Source of the DNA: Aradus depressus
Lineage: Eukaryota; Arthropoda; Insecta; Hemiptera; Aradidae
Assembly (NCBI GenBank): GCA_963662175.1
Contig: OY759218.1
Span: forward strand, 24,698,051 to 24,762,050
Reading direction: 5' to 3'
DNA: 64,000 nucleotides
Of the stretch, positions 33,401-42,017 are shown one piece after another; the stretch's first letter is position 1; each line of letters starts with the position of its first letter. The position numbers and the translations under genes are program-made. A model generated the notes under the pieces. The model was not told the DNA's origin, ran no database searches, and was given only the letters and a program-made list of their open reading frames with translations.

Positions 33401-34936
33401 TATAATATAAAAAAAAAAAAATTGAAGAATACGAAATTGACAAAATAATAATGAATAAACGTTATTAAATAAATCGTCAACATAATTCTAAAAAAAAGTA
33501 TTATATTTTTATTAAAAATTTTTAAAAAACGTACATTATTCACAAAATTGAAAATATATATATTTTTTAAACCCTCAAAATATAAAATACCTTATCGATA
33601 TCAAACGCAAGAAGTTAAATGAATTCCAGTACAGTAATTTCAGAGAAAACTAATTTTGAAGATAGATGTTTTTCCAAGTAGAGTAATATAACATTAATTG
33701 TTACTATTTCTCTTAATAAATAAAGTCAACCATTAATTTTACACAGAAAAAATGAATACACATTTAAAAATATACATACTTTCGGAGCCTGAGGCGCCTT
33801 ATATTTTTTACGAATCCGATATGATTTTAGTTTCAGCGGTTCTTCATTATTAGAAGCATCAATTGGCCGATCGTTACATCTTAAGTCAGGTTCACTTCCG
33901 TGAAAGTTGATTCTACATTGAAAGTAATTGCACTCATCATTTTGATATTTCTTCTCCTGAAAAATGTAAAAAAAAACAATAAAAATAACGAACAACTGGA
34001 ATGAAATATGTTTTTTTTTTGTACCTTAATTGTGCCCCAGATACAGACCTCCCAAAAAACCACCCGACCTCTAGGAACTGAGTTCTCAATTCCGGCTATT
34101 CTAAAGTTTGATGATTTTTTAAAACATCGTTGACGGGTAGGTACTTATTGCGTGAAATATGATTTGAATATTAAATATCTAAATTAAATATTAAAGTGAT
34201 AGTGAAAGAGAATGGTGTACATGTGGGGAGAAATGCGGAATAAAGGTTAGTTTGATGAGATGAGACACCTCACCTCGCTATCTTTCGCCTGATTCGCTAC
34301 TCGAAAATGTTATTCATCTCCATTATTTTAAACTTTAGAGAAAACATGTAAATTTACTTATAGCTTACATTGATTCAGTCACTTTTTCATATAGGATCAA
34401 TAATAACTGAGATAACATTAAAATTACTTTTCCTGTACCTAAGTAAACCCCTCCCACTACTCAGTGATTCTGAAATCAAAGTTGCCCTAAAGTTATCTCT
34501 GAATAAACAGCTTCAAAATATAAAGTTTGCTTGAAATATGTTTAGCCATTTTCCCGTGATGATGGAACCAACCGACATGAAAGCTAAAAACCAATTGTTT
34601 GGTCTTTGTTTAACCTGAAACGAATAAAAGCCGTTTTCAAATATACCCAAGGTAGTCAGCCACCTCCTTACAATTTTATTTATAAATACAGTGCGACATA
34701 CATTACATTTTTAGTTCTTTAACCACTTAACGAACAAATATTGTAATTTGATCTTTACTTACTTGTTTTTTCAAAGATATCGTTCCTCCATTATGAAGTA
34801 TGGCACCATTTTCTGTGGGTCTTAGCCTTGGGGCCAAACTAAGATCCAAAAATACATTTTGATGAGGTCTGTTCGGAGCTACATTTAATTGACTCGGTTT
34901 TCGTTCTTCTCCTTGCCCGGAACCAGAGTTACCCAT
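21181..34936 (-). CDS. Unrecognised Ser/Pro-rich protein with C-terminal coiled coil (twelve coding exons)
   Basis: Coding exons, in order: 34936-34763, 33956-33780, 33055-32855, 30039-29789, 28079-27902, 27303-27055, 26880-26803 (or to 26737), 26559-26395, 25228-25058, 24636-24539, 23001-22802, 21416-21181. All phases agree and each has GT-AG borders, giving about 725 or 747 residues. The start context is ACGAAAGATGG. The N-terminus MGNSGSGQGEERK carries a Gly-2, so N-myristoylation is conceivable. The middle is polar, rich in Ser, Asn, Pro and Gln with short conserved-looking words (PDLPDDWDEYRENAPSRRSR, RFSPSAAWRMLS, DKSADSGISGD, SLHRSFSTPQFE). The last 130 residues are a charged helix (TLRQAERRKLAEKLSKEAE onward) expected to form a coiled coil. 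No enzyme motif, signal peptide or membrane segment. I cannot name the family; a cytoskeletal or scaffold role would be a guess. Confidence 0.82.
21634..21680 (-). ncRNA. Compact hammerhead-like motif (left arm)
   Basis: Minus: CAGAUA, CUGAUGA, U, GGGA-loop-UCCC, GAAACGUC, UGUAAUUG. CUGAUGA is the canonical core word, ACGU is self-complementary, C is the predicted cleavage base. Stem I can pair AUA with UGU and CAG with UUG around a two-base bulge. Confidence 0.55.
22058..22280 (-). repeat. TACTTCCC-family repeat, fragment nested in the foldback
   Basis: Words GAGAAGTTATGTAACCGGTC, TTTTCAATGGAATTTCATG and GAATGAATGTATCGACAC match the right half of the full copy at 58889-59593 in opposite orientation. 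Confidence 0.55.
22622..22665 (+). ncRNA. Compact hammerhead-like motif (right arm)
   Basis: CAGAUA, CUGAUGA (22628-22634), C, GGGA-GUUCU-UCCC, GAAAC (22649-22653), GUC, UGUAAUUG. The same stem I as in the left arm is available. This is one of the two best-preserved copies. Predicted cleavage after the C of GUC; a dimer would be needed because stem III has no loop. Confidence 0.55.
22802..23001 (-). CDS. Minus-strand gene, coding exon 11
   Basis: Encodes ETFSMQEVSKSLDEINQWNP, KENLDFKIEESLPNNASSKK and TLRQAERRKLAEKLSKEAEY, the start of the coiled coil. Acceptor TTTTTACAG, donor G|GTATTC; phases 2 in, 1 out. Confidence 0.88.
23266..23295 (+). ncRNA. Decayed compact hammerhead-like motif
   Basis: CUGACGA (23267-23273), U, GG-loop-CC, GAAAAUGG. 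The core GAAA is kept but the palindrome after it is not. Confidence 0.3.
23462..23560 (+). repeat. tRNA-derived SINE, 3' end
   Basis: Begins within the CCACCAGAGTGACG block, then GTAGTAGGCGATATGAC and GCCCGGGCC. 5' truncated. Confidence 0.75.
24060..24330 (+). repeat. tRNA-derived SINE, nearly complete
   Basis: Head CGCTGGTAGCTCAGTGG matches box A; the box B region is GTGTTCGAAACCC. Internal deletions in the second half; ends at CCGCCCATGAGTCAC. Confidence 0.8.
24539..24636 (-). CDS. Minus-strand gene, coding exon 10
   Basis: Encodes DEDIVSLLTKKPSYSYLACG then GHIMYLPEYSVP. Acceptor TTTTTTCTAG, donor AG|GTACGT, phase 2 out. No internal stop, and the phase fits both neighbours. Confidence 0.85.
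25058..25228 (-). CDS. Minus-strand gene, coding exon 9
   Basis: Encodes GIQSLQVTNPTNSWKKVPNN, PPLFVDNNWVLSRSVPSSLN and DVHNINKWNVDSYQ. Exactly 57 codons, phase 0 both ends. Acceptor CATTTTAG, donor CAG|GTAACA. Confidence 0.87.
25893..25930 (-). ncRNA. Decayed compact hammerhead-like motif
   Basis: Minus: CUGAAGA (rc of 25921-25927), a weak hairpin, then AAAUGUUGG where the partner arm has GAAACGUUGG. GAAA and ACGU are both damaged. Confidence 0.35.
26282..26322 (+). ncRNA. Compact hammerhead-like motif, well preserved
   Basis: GGCC (26282-26285), CUGAAGA (26286-26292), A, GGAAA-loop-UUUCC (26294-26310), GAAAC (26311-26315), GUU, GGCC. The outer GGCC words pair as stem I, the five-pair hairpin is stem II, and ACGU is self-complementary. 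This is the copy with the clearest closed secondary structure. Confidence 0.55.
26395..26559 (-). CDS. Minus-strand gene, coding exon 8
   Basis: Encodes ATWTPQQDLEETSSDGGFPV, HFSFGATSEIKFTPRFTLSL and KDERGATFSRSDK. 55 codons, phase 0 both sides. Acceptor ATTTATAG, donor AAA|GTGAGT. Confidence 0.87.
26803..26880 (-). CDS. Minus-strand gene, coding exon 7 (donor uncertain)
   Basis: Encodes EDCDGSVEQDKKLSWRECSQ then HEDSTS if the donor is TCA|GTAACA. The frame stays open to 26692, and a second phase-0 donor CCT|GTTAGC at 26737 would add 22 residues (VTPYSELPQCPPSFISFSKN then SP). Reading on without splicing reaches a TGA at about 26692, which would be a short isoform. Neither donor is strong. 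Confidence 0.6.
27055..27303 (-). CDS. Minus-strand gene, coding exon 6
   Basis: Encodes TPGGISVQLRATLPRKQVEI, PRFSPSAAWRMLSIIETQ, SRIIIAPPHPIQIPDKSADS and GISGDASPQQHDS. 83 codons, phase 0 both sides. Acceptor GTTTTCAG, donor TCC|GTAAGT. The FSPSAAWR block looks like the best query for finding relatives. Confidence 0.88.
27745..27825 (-). repeat. TACTTCCC-family repeat, terminal fragment
   Basis: Contains GGAAGTACATTTGCC preceded by AATTAATTCGTTCTGGG, the family end on minus, within the intron between coding exons 6 and 5. Confidence 0.5.
27902..28079 (-). CDS. Minus-strand gene, coding exon 5
   Basis: Encodes ISNKVNSPVKSFYFGMNLNE, NEDDLLALETFASQIHHLSQ and NSFETQSNNSEFGEDILNE. Completes the split Ala codon from exon 4. 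Acceptor GATTTTAG, donor GAA|GTAAGT. Confidence 0.87.
28340..29240 (-). pseudogene. Non-LTR retrotransposon reverse transcriptase remnant
   Basis: Minus frames give IPEEWITALICTLLKKGSK, then after a frameshift YKIFANILLMNLTPSAEKIL, EYQPGFRRERSILDHLLVFR, GLKQGDSLSPLLFNLAPGLR, and a 3' terminal piece with WRLKIEDCG. These are successive RT blocks of a LINE. The catalytic FADD box is not visible because the segment between blocks is shortened. Several frameshifts. Lies in the intron between coding exons 5 and 4, in the same orientation as the gene. Confidence 0.8.
29278..29432. repeat. 31-bp tandem repeat, five copies
   Basis: Unit CGCCTTTTCTCTAAGACTCA plus CCCATTCATTT, starting at 29278, 29309, 29340, 29371 and 29402. 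Copies differ by one or two bases. It directly abuts the 5' side of the LINE remnant. Confidence 0.95.
29789..30039 (-). CDS. Minus-strand gene, coding exon 4
   Basis: Encodes AELLETSVERWNMRKDFIPE, IHNKPHSNYIPTDSHAKQPP, PPENEVFLTNN and RPKVTASSGLSSRSSNEEQW. Contains a PPPP run. Acceptor ATTTTTAG, donor GC|GTAAGT (phase 2). Confidence 0.87.
30178..30210 (-). ncRNA. Compact hammerhead-like motif, one core change
   Basis: Minus: GGCC, CUGAAGA (rc of 30198-30204), A, GGCAC-GCUCA-GUGCC, AAAAGCUUGG. Stem II is five perfect pairs and AGCU is self-complementary, but the GAAA core reads AAAA, which should abolish activity. Confidence 0.4.
30240..30976. other. Intron between coding exons 4 and 3, AT-rich part
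   Basis: No element with ends recognised. Confidence 0.4.
30977..32434. repeat. GC-rich 133-bp satellite, eleven copies
   Basis: The landmark GCATCACTGTAGTACAG recurs every 133 bp from 31006 to 32336. The first copy lacks the segment between GGCTAGGCA and CCCCGGCGC. Copies fall in two blocks: an AGGAGGGC type (about 31090-31520) and an AGGTGGGC type (about 31620-32430). In the second type each unit can form an 8-bp hairpin, ACCGCCGG with CCGGCGGT. The array is rich in CpG and GC against an AT-rich background. The open frames of about 93 codons on minus are by-products of the repeat: 133 is not a multiple of 3. Confidence 0.97.
32795..32830. repeat. Possible mariner-type end
   Basis: GAGCCACCCTGTATA resembles the inverted ends of mariner-like MITEs. 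No partner end was identified. Confidence 0.25.
32855..33055 (-). CDS. Minus-strand gene, coding exon 3
   Basis: Encodes SESPSPDLPDDWDEYRENAP, SRRSRYIKNRAMYKKSSNEQ and SLSLHRSFSTPQFE. 67 codons, phase 0. Basic, Ser-rich. RSFSTPQ looks like a 14-3-3 or basophilic kinase site (inference). Acceptor TTGTTTAG, donor GAG|GTATAT. Confidence 0.88.
33056..33779. other. Intron, AT-rich, nothing recognised
   Basis: AT-rich with poly-A run near 33410. No repeat ends or ORFs of note. Confidence 0.45.
33780..33956 (-). CDS. Minus-strand gene, coding exon 2
   Basis: Encodes EKKYQNDECNYFQCRINFHG, SEPDLRCNDRPIDASNNEEP and LKLKSYRIRKKYKAPQAPK. 59 codons, phase 0. Acceptor TTTTTCAG, donor AAA|GTATGT. Confidence 0.87.
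34763..34936 (-). CDS. Minus-strand gene, coding exon 1 (start codon)
   Basis: ATG at 34936, preceded by 15 bp of exon after acceptor TTTTAAAG (34952 side). Encodes MGNSGSGQGEERKPSQLNVA, FLDLSLAPRLRPTENGAI and GGTISLKKQ. Donor CAA|GTAAGT. An MGNxxS start fits the N-myristoyl consensus (inference). Confidence 0.88.
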
Positions 34937-35426
34937 CTTTCGTAATCATTGCTTTAAAACAATAAGTACGTCAACAATTAATTAATAAATCCACATGGTT
35001 ACAAAAGAAAAATGTTTTGCAATAGGGAGACTCAAAAAATAAGATAAAAAAACGTTTTTAAAGCACAGCACTGGAAGCCAGGTCCTCCTGAGATATAGAA
35101 AATATCCACCCATAAATATACAATATCTACCTCAGATTTACAAAAAAAAAATGCCGAGGTCCCTCTATGTATACCATCCCAAATAACTTCAGACCCCCAA
35201 TAACTTTACACAGAAAGAACCTTTCGAGAATAAATTTCATGTACGAATTCTTAAGTTCATCCTATAGCCAAACCAGACAAATGAGAAGGGTTTAGAGGTG
35301 CAGCAAAAACTTAAATTACAACAAATAAATAGAGAAGGGGAACTACACCGCCGGTCATTCATCGACAATTTTCATTTTAAATCATTATATTATAAGATAG
35401 TTACATACATTCAGGGTTACCCAGTA

Positions 35427-35754
35427 GGTTAGGTTTTATAACTCATGCCCGGGCTTTAACTACGAGGTCATATCGCCTACTACCAGAGAGCTCTTTCGTC
35501 ACTCTGGTGGACATGAGCCCGACTCCACTATGGGAGTCCTAAATTTTTATTCACCTAGGGTAGAGGGTCTTTAACGAGTACCTGACATCGTACAGGCTCG
35601 GAACCATCGCTTAACGTCCCATCCGAAGGACGGCGTGCTTAAGTTTATATTACCTCCCACATAAAATAAACTAAGGGCCTCGGTCGGGTTTCGAACCCAC
35701 GTTCTTGAGCTGAGAAGACAAGCACGCATACCACTGAGCTACCGGCGCCCTCGA
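35427..35754 (-). mobile_element. Full-length tRNA-derived SINE with target duplication
   Basis: Flanked by GTTACCCAGTA on both sides (35416-35426 and 35755-35765), a perfect 11-bp target duplication. On minus it starts GAGGGCGCCGGTAGCTCAG; box A TAGCTCAGTGG and box B GGTTCGAAACC are both intact, then the family body, then GCCCGGGCATGAG and a tail TAAAACCTAACC without poly-A. It is the reference copy for the other SINE calls here. Confidence 0.93.
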
Positions 35755-35791
35755 GTTACCCAGTACATATTAGCTTAAATATAATATTTAC

Positions 35792-35844
35792 CGTTAAGGA
35801 GGCGCACGGAACCCAATCAGACCATCACCAAAAACGGCATTTTT
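35792..35844 (-). other. Probable non-coding 5' exon of the minus-strand gene
   Basis: Bordered on minus by TATTTCCAG and ACG|GTAAAT. It contains a short upstream ORF (ATGCCGTTTTTGG, stop after seven codons). Position between the first coding exon and 37.55 kb fits a 5' UTR exon. Confidence 0.45.
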
Positions 35845-35849
35845 CTGGA

Positions 35850-37540
35850 AATAAAATTTCAAAATAAAGTATTAATTAAAAATGTAAAGAAAAGTTGACG
35901 TTAGTAGAGTTTTCCAATTATTATTTTGATGTCAACAATTTAAAAAAAATTGTATAACGTAACTTATGGATGACCCCTTATTCTTGCATTTAGATTTTAA
36001 ATAGCGCATAACAGTATTAGAAAAATTTGGATTAAGTCAGTTTGAAACCATCAAAAACTTCAGAGCTACTAACTTGAAAAGGTGACAATTCAAATATAAT
36101 AATAAATTTATTTATTATTTATAAATAATATAATACATTTAAACATTCCTGATATACTAATGAATAAAACTGAAAATCCAACGTCTTATGTGAAAGTAGA
36201 AGCAAAAAAGGAAGTGTTACGTCAAAGGCCATTCGTTATCAATAATAACTAAATTAAAAAATAATAATACTGAAGTGTTGCTATAATTCAAATATTTCAC
36301 ACGAAATAACTAAGCTTAAAACAATAATAATAATGAAAAGTTGTAATTACTAATGCAAAACATTTTCATGCACAATTAGTGAAAAAATATTTAAGAAATG
36401 TAAAATCATTTTCTTGAACTATGAAACACCGGTGATTTTATGGTACTATTGATGAACAAAAATGTAAATTATTCCTAATTAAATTCAAAAGTTATTAAAA
36501 CAAATATTTTAATCTCACTGGTTTTTGTTTCTACATTTTCTTCCAAATCAAAAAGAAAGTAATGACTAGTGTTAAAGGCACAGCGAATAGCACACTAAAT
36601 AATTAGGTTTAAATAATAATAATGCTGTTATTATTGATCTAAAAATGTGACTATAAGCCTGAACTATCAATTAAATCAAAAATATGATGTATAAATAAGT
36701 AATTTACTTGTTGCTTATTTTCTTAAAATTTTTGTTGTCTACTAAGAACTAAGAACCTACTAAATAGTAGATTTCGCAAAATTTGAAAAATAAAGAAACT
36801 TTCATTTTAAATTATTTGCATCCTATTATATTCAAAAAAGCTATTCGCGATATATAAGAAAAGTTAAGTTAAGAAGATTGGCGTAAACACTCATTATTAT
36901 ACAAACTACTTTTAAATAATTAAATTTTCTAGGTCCAAATATGGGACAAGAAATACGATTATCATTAATTTTATCAACATTATGTTTTTTAGTTAAACTG
37001 AAACCAGATATTTTCTACATATTTTTCAAGTTGACTGTACCAGTGATTCAAGACTCAACAACTTGAAAATAATATTTCAACAAAAAAACGGCAATGAATT
37101 ATTGTAAAAATATATTTTTATTATTTAAGAATATATAATTTTTATATTAATTATTCTGTTGGGGAGCAAATATTCATTACATTTCAAAAAGTATGTGATA
37201 ACAAAGCAACTTTTTCATCACAAGAAACAAGAAAATTTCAATGGAATTGTGAGGGGAAAATAGTAATAACCATAAATTGAAAAAAAAAAAAATTCCAATT
37301 GGTGACCTCCAGAGCCGCAATAACTTAACAAATTTAAATAATTTTCACTGAAATGTAGAGTATAATTGTGTACTAAAAAAATATATTAATCCTGTGTGGA
37401 AAATGGGTTAATTAGGTATCTCATTAGAAAATGAAGTGGGTTTCAAAACTTGTGTGACTCTAGTTTACGGTATATTTTAACTAAATGTCATAATGTTATT
37501 TATGAAAAATGGAGTCTTTATTAATAAAAATAATAAATTT
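35850..37540. other. 5' intron, AT-rich, nothing recognised
   Basis: Very AT-rich and without ORFs. No repeat ends were identified. Confidence 0.45.
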
Positions 37541-37549
37541 GCAACTAAC

Positions 37550-37680
37550 CTTGGCAGTTAATCCATTGCGAAAGGAGCAAGTGCACTGATCAGCTAGCAG
37601 GTGGAACTACAGCAGTCGCTCCACTCTCCCTACGAATCCTTTCACTTTAGATTTCTCTTTTGGCCTATATTTCGGATTCT
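37550..37680 (-). other. Possible first non-coding exon of the minus-strand gene
   Basis: On minus the GC-richer block ends CTGCCAAG|GTTAGT, a good donor. The upstream limit and transcription start cannot be set from sequence alone. Confidence 0.35.
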
Positions 37681-37689
37681 AACCATTTT

Positions 37690-38255
37690 AAGGATATAAA
37701 TTTCTTAAAATGGCGATGATATTTGAGAATCAATTCAACTAAAAAATAAAAAAAAAATTATATGAAAAAGAAGGCAAAATTTCATTATGACCATATACTT
37801 TTACGACGTTGTCAACACGTTAAATATCGGGTGTACAATAATTTTCAGTTACTAATGGAAAAATGAGTATTGAATATGTAAATAACTTTCCTATATTAGT
37901 AAATTTCAAAATGTAATTGTCAGTTGTAAACATTCATTTAGAACTTTACAAAGAATTGTAATGTATAAGTAAAATAGTGACTGAGAATGAATTAAAATAT
38001 TTAAAAAAAAATAATATTTACTTCTTACGAGCCGTGTGACAGAACAGGAGAAAAATAGACAATTTATTGATTCGCTGAAAAATTTCTAGGAAGTACTGTG
38101 ACCTTGACTTCGGATGCGTTCCAAGATTAACTGATAAGTTCACTTCATTAAACCATGTAAAGCGGGGGGGAAATGATTAGTAAAATTTCTTGGAAGAGCT
38201 GTGACCTTGACATCGCATACGTTCCTATATTAGCGGATATGTTCACTGCTTATCT
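37690..38255. other. Intergenic, two short related segments
   Basis: TTTCTAGGAAGTACTGTGAC (38086) and TTTCTTGGAAGAGCTGTGAC (38188) introduce two similar 100-bp segments, a small degenerate tandem repeat. Confidence 0.45.
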
Positions 38256-38259
38256 TGTA

Positions 38260-38815
38260 AAGCTGCTGTGGGCATGAGCCCTACTCTACAGAGAGAATCC
38301 TGCATTTTGCCTACCCATGTTTAGTTATCTAAGGTAAGGGGGTCTTTAACGTGTACTTGATATCGCACAAGCTCGGGACTATAGCTTAACGTCCCATTCG
38401 AAGGACGGAGTGCTAAAGGTTTTTTCACCATCCAGTTAAAAAAAACCTAAGGGCCTCGGCCAGTAATCGAACCCGGGATCTAGAGCTCAGTAAGCTTAAA
38501 ATTATAAAAAACAGGACGTTTTTCCACTTCCACCACGAATAAAATATTAACCTGTTGATCATTCATGTCCACAGGTTGCAAGAAACTGAGGAACTGAGTT
38601 ACTCGGTGACTGGACTGCCAAGTCACCAGGAACTAGTTACAGACGCATTACCAATCGGTGTGTAATTAGTAGCGCCGTCTGCGATGTACCGTTCGTTTAC
38701 ATAGGAAGTGACAAAGTAAACTGGTTACTAATTTGCGTCACTGATCAGTTTCTGTTGAGTAGCTCCGTGTACAGACGTCCTAACATATTACCTCTGAGCT
38801 AACGGCGCCCTCGAA
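38260..38815 (-). repeat. tRNA-derived SINE split by a MITE
   Basis: SINE body 38260-38492 and SINE head 38782-38815 (rc of ACCTCTGAGCTAACGGCGCC) are parts of one copy. The intervening 38513-38781 is inserted within the anticodon-arm region of the tRNA-like head. Confidence 0.75.
38513..38781. mobile_element. MITE-like insert in a SINE
   Basis: Ends AGGACGT and ACGTCCT are inverted repeats, and the interior holds partially palindromic blocks (e.g. CAGACGCATTACC and GTCTGCGATG). Length about 270 bp; the superfamily is not clear. Confidence 0.45.
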
Positions 38816-39029
38816 AAGTTATTATGAATGGGGTAATATGAATACTAAAGATAAATAAGAAATTCATTTTTTTAATTTTTTTATTTTAGAAGTCACAAAT
38901 TGATTAATAATTTTAATATTGACCAAATTGAAGAAAAATAAATATCGCACAAGGTATTTCCGATTCAAATATCTTACTTTTTGATATTAAAGAGGGCGGT
39001 AAAAATAAATAAAAATATATGAAAACTCG

Positions 39030-39155
39030 GGCGAAGCCCTGAAGTTTTTTTTTTATTTGGGATTACCTCCCGCACACCGTTTGTCGGATGAGACGTCGAG
39101 CGATGGTGCCGAGTCTGTGCGATTTCAGATACTCGTTAAACCTAGCCTAGGTAAC
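39030..39155 (+). repeat. tRNA-derived SINE, middle part
   Basis: From the poly-T/ATTTGGG block to CTCGTTAAACCTAGCC. Divergent. Confidence 0.6.
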
Positions 39156-39174
39156 TAAACCAGTTAGTTAATTA

Positions 39175-39508
39175 GTTATTGTGACTTATGCCCAGGCTTT
39201 TAACTTCAAGGTCGTATCGCCTACTACCAGAGCGCTCTTTTTTCACTCTGGTGGACATGAGTCCGACTTTACTATGGGAGTTATAAATTTGGCCTACCCT
39301 CAATTTTTATTCATCTAGGGCATGAGGTCTTTAACGAGTACCTGACATTGTACAGACACGAGACCATCGCTTAACGTTCCATCCAAAGGACAGCGTGCTA
39401 AAGGATTTTTTTCACCATCCAGATAAAATAAAGTAAGGGTTTCGGCCGAGGTATCTTACGCTCAGTAAGTTGATAAGTTCATGCTTACCACTGAGCTACT
39501 GGCGCCCT
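39175..39508 (-). repeat. tRNA-derived SINE, nearly complete
   Basis: Minus-strand copy from GGGCGCCAGTAGCTCAG (39508 side) to CATAAGTCACAATAAC. The box B region is disrupted. Confidence 0.8.
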
Positions 39509-39524
39509 CCCCTAGCCCCACCAG

Positions 39525-39645
39525 CCGGGAACTGAACCTGGGTAGGCAAAATTTGGGACTCTCGCATTACAGTCGGGCTTTTGTCGACTAGAGCGAAGAA
39601 TAAGCGCTCTGCTAGTAGGCGATATGACCTCGTATTAAAATCTAA
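39525..39645 (+). repeat. tRNA-derived SINE, 3' part
   Basis: Sense fragment with GTAGGCAAAATTTGGGACT and GTAGTAGGCGATATGACC, directly behind the opposite-strand copy, so two SINEs lie almost tail to head. Confidence 0.65.
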
Positions 39646-39919
39646 ACCAATCTTTGACACAACAAATGAACTCAACAATGAATACTGGAAATCGTTTATC
39701 TTTGCACTAAAATCTTGGTTGCCAGAGAGGAGTAAAGGCAAAAACTCTTGCATGACTTTGTACCGTCTTATAAAATTCTTCAAAAGCCAGTCCTGTGAGA
39801 CATTAAAAAAAAATCAAGTATAATAATTAAAAATGTGAATGGGGGAAGGAGGACTAAACTCATAGGGTGCTGGAATCAAGTACATTGCATTCTGCAAAAA
39901 TAAATAAATAAAAATTAAT

Positions 39920-40740
39920 AACCACTGGCAATATACTTCCCCAGCGCGAATTAATGAACTAAGTTTTTGTTCTCCCTCTGAAACCTATCTACCAATTTGC
40001 TTAAACAATAGGTACCTAAATCTAAATTTCCTCACACTACATTCATTATATCTATTGTATTTTTTATTTATTATTATTTTTTTGTGGCATGTCGATACTT
40101 CAATTAATTCCTTTCGAAGGATCTCTACTTCTGTTAGAACTCAGTCCTCCAAGAACCAAACTTCCTATCCAATCCTCTTCTCAAGTATTTTAATACCCCT
40201 CGTTTTTGCCCTCCCTCCCTTCATTGGTGTCTGTCTTCTTCCTTTAACATTCTTTCAACTTTTCTTTATGCCAAATTTTTTTTTCTTCCGAGAAACGACA
40301 GCGAATAATAAAGTAAGTATGTCAAATCTTTTGTAAAATATGTATTTAAATTTTATGCCTGGATCCTTTATTCAAGACCTTTTTTTTACTTATTTATTCA
40401 GCTGTTTTATGAATCGCGCTACATTGACAGTTATTAGGATTTTTGCGCTGAGCCCCCTCCTCTGTTCTTTCTCTTCTCTTTGGCCGATTTTGCTGAGATT
40501 TGGATCAATATATAACATTCAGTTTGGATACGTCATAACAACAATTATTAGGAGTTTTGAGTTCACCCCCCCCCCCCCCCCCCCCCGCCTCTCGTCTCCA
40601 CCTGCCCTTCCCTTCAGCGATTCAGCAGAAAATTGATAGGTGTCGTCCTAATGTGGTATTGTATTTAAATGTAAAATTTCGTATTGATACATTCATTCTA
40701 TCGGGAGTTATCGTGTTTACAGGCAGATAAGAAATCCCTA
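39920..40740. repeat. TACTTCCC-family fragments
   Basis: A terminus in plus orientation at 39935-39975 (GGCAATATACTTCCCCAGCG) and an internal block at about 40400-40740 with CAGTTATTAGG, TTGAGTTCACC, GGTGTCGTCC and CATTCATTCTATCGGGAG. A C homopolymer of about 20 sits at 40567-40586. Confidence 0.55.
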
Positions 40741-41019
40741 GCACACTTAGGTACCTAAAATGGGCTGAATAAGAACTGTTGAATAGAAACTATTTGTTCA
40801 TATTTCTATTTACCCCATAACCTCTAAAATAGTGTTTCGATGCACCTTGCTGTTTCCATTCACCTCATTTTACAGTAATGGAGAAACGTTTACGAATTAA
40901 CTACACAAAATTAATAACTATTCTCATATATAACAATTTCTAAAATTAAGAAAAAAAGTATAAAATATAATGCATTCACATCTTTTCCAAGAGTTATTCG
41001 TAATTAAAAAAAACCACAT

Positions 41020-41400
41020 TCAACTAAAAAAATGATGGGTATTTTTGATAACGACAGAGCAGCCAAAGCAAGGAGTTACCTCTATGATGTTCCTGTCCGA
41101 TCTCAAGAGAATATAGCAAGGGACAGATCTGCAGTGGTTAGCAGGTGGTATACCGAGTGGAAGAGTCAAGTCAGCCAACTTGGGCGACTGAGACCTCACC
41201 TCCGGCCTTCAGTCACAAGGCCTCAAGTCCATGTCCAGGCGGGAGCCGATCACCCTGACCAGACTTGCTATCGTCCGTACAAGGCTAATTCATGGCCATC
41301 TAGTTAACGGAGAACATGATTCTGTGGATATGCTTTGACAGTGCGGCAGTTAATAGAAGAATGTGACACATTGACAAATCAACGAGAAACTGCAGATTTT
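41020..41400 (+). pseudogene. Non-LTR retrotransposon ORF2 C-terminal fragment
   Basis: Plus frames give LKSMSRREPITLTRLAIVRT, RLIHGHLVNGEH, a stop, then in the next frame VRQLIEECDTLTNQRE. The TLTRLRxGHTRLxHGYL-like and C-x-H/R-x-x-x-x-x-C pattern is the C-terminal end of Jockey/I-type LINEs. Stop and frameshift. Confidence 0.65.
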
Positions 41401-41507
41401 CCAGATAAATTCCTTCTTCTTCTTCTTTATCTATCTTCGGATGCCTCTCGGCGTGGAGTGAGCCTCGGTGCACTTCTTCGAGCTGCCGCGGTCCTGCGTT
41501 TAGTTTC

Positions 41508-41690
41508 ACTGGAAGAGCGAAAACTTAGCTAATCAATTCGAGCTGGGGACGTTATTCACTGATGACTTTCTACTCACGATGGAAATTTTAGCAACTTATT
41601 TTTGTCAGGAAAGAAGACAAGAACGTCGTCTGTTAATCACCGGCAATGTACTTCCCCAGAAAGAATTAATTAACTTTCGGATAATAATTA
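41508..41690. repeat. 180-bp inverted repeat, left copy
   Basis: Nearly identical in reverse to 43370-43545: shared words include GAGCTGGGGACGTTATTCAC, TTTTGTCAGGAAAGAAGA and CACCGGCAATGTACTTCCCC. Holds two TACTTCCC-like termini head to head. Confidence 0.85.
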
Positions 41691-42017
41691 ATCAGTGGAA
41701 TCCCGAATTTGCCGGTCCCCACAGAAAATCCCGATAAGTGGTATAAAAACAACCCTTGGTAATTAGATTTACGGTAGATTACAATGAATTTCACTTCGAT
41801 TTTTTTCTTTTTTTTTTTTTTTGAAGGTGATCAAGAGAAAGTAACTACATTCATTCAAGAATTTTTAAACTGGTTTTTGAATTGACTTTCTGAATCCAAA
41901 TTAGTGAGAAACAAGATTGTTACAGTATAACAGAGAAATTGACATTGGATCGCACATTGAAGGGTTCCAGAGGTGTTAATTACCTTGTACGTCATGAAAG
42001 ATACAAAACGATTTTTT

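Noticed and set aside
34556..34600. GTGATGATGGAACC ... GACATGAAAGC as another hammerhead-like site
   Set aside because: Lacks the CUGANGA core and a pairing hairpin.
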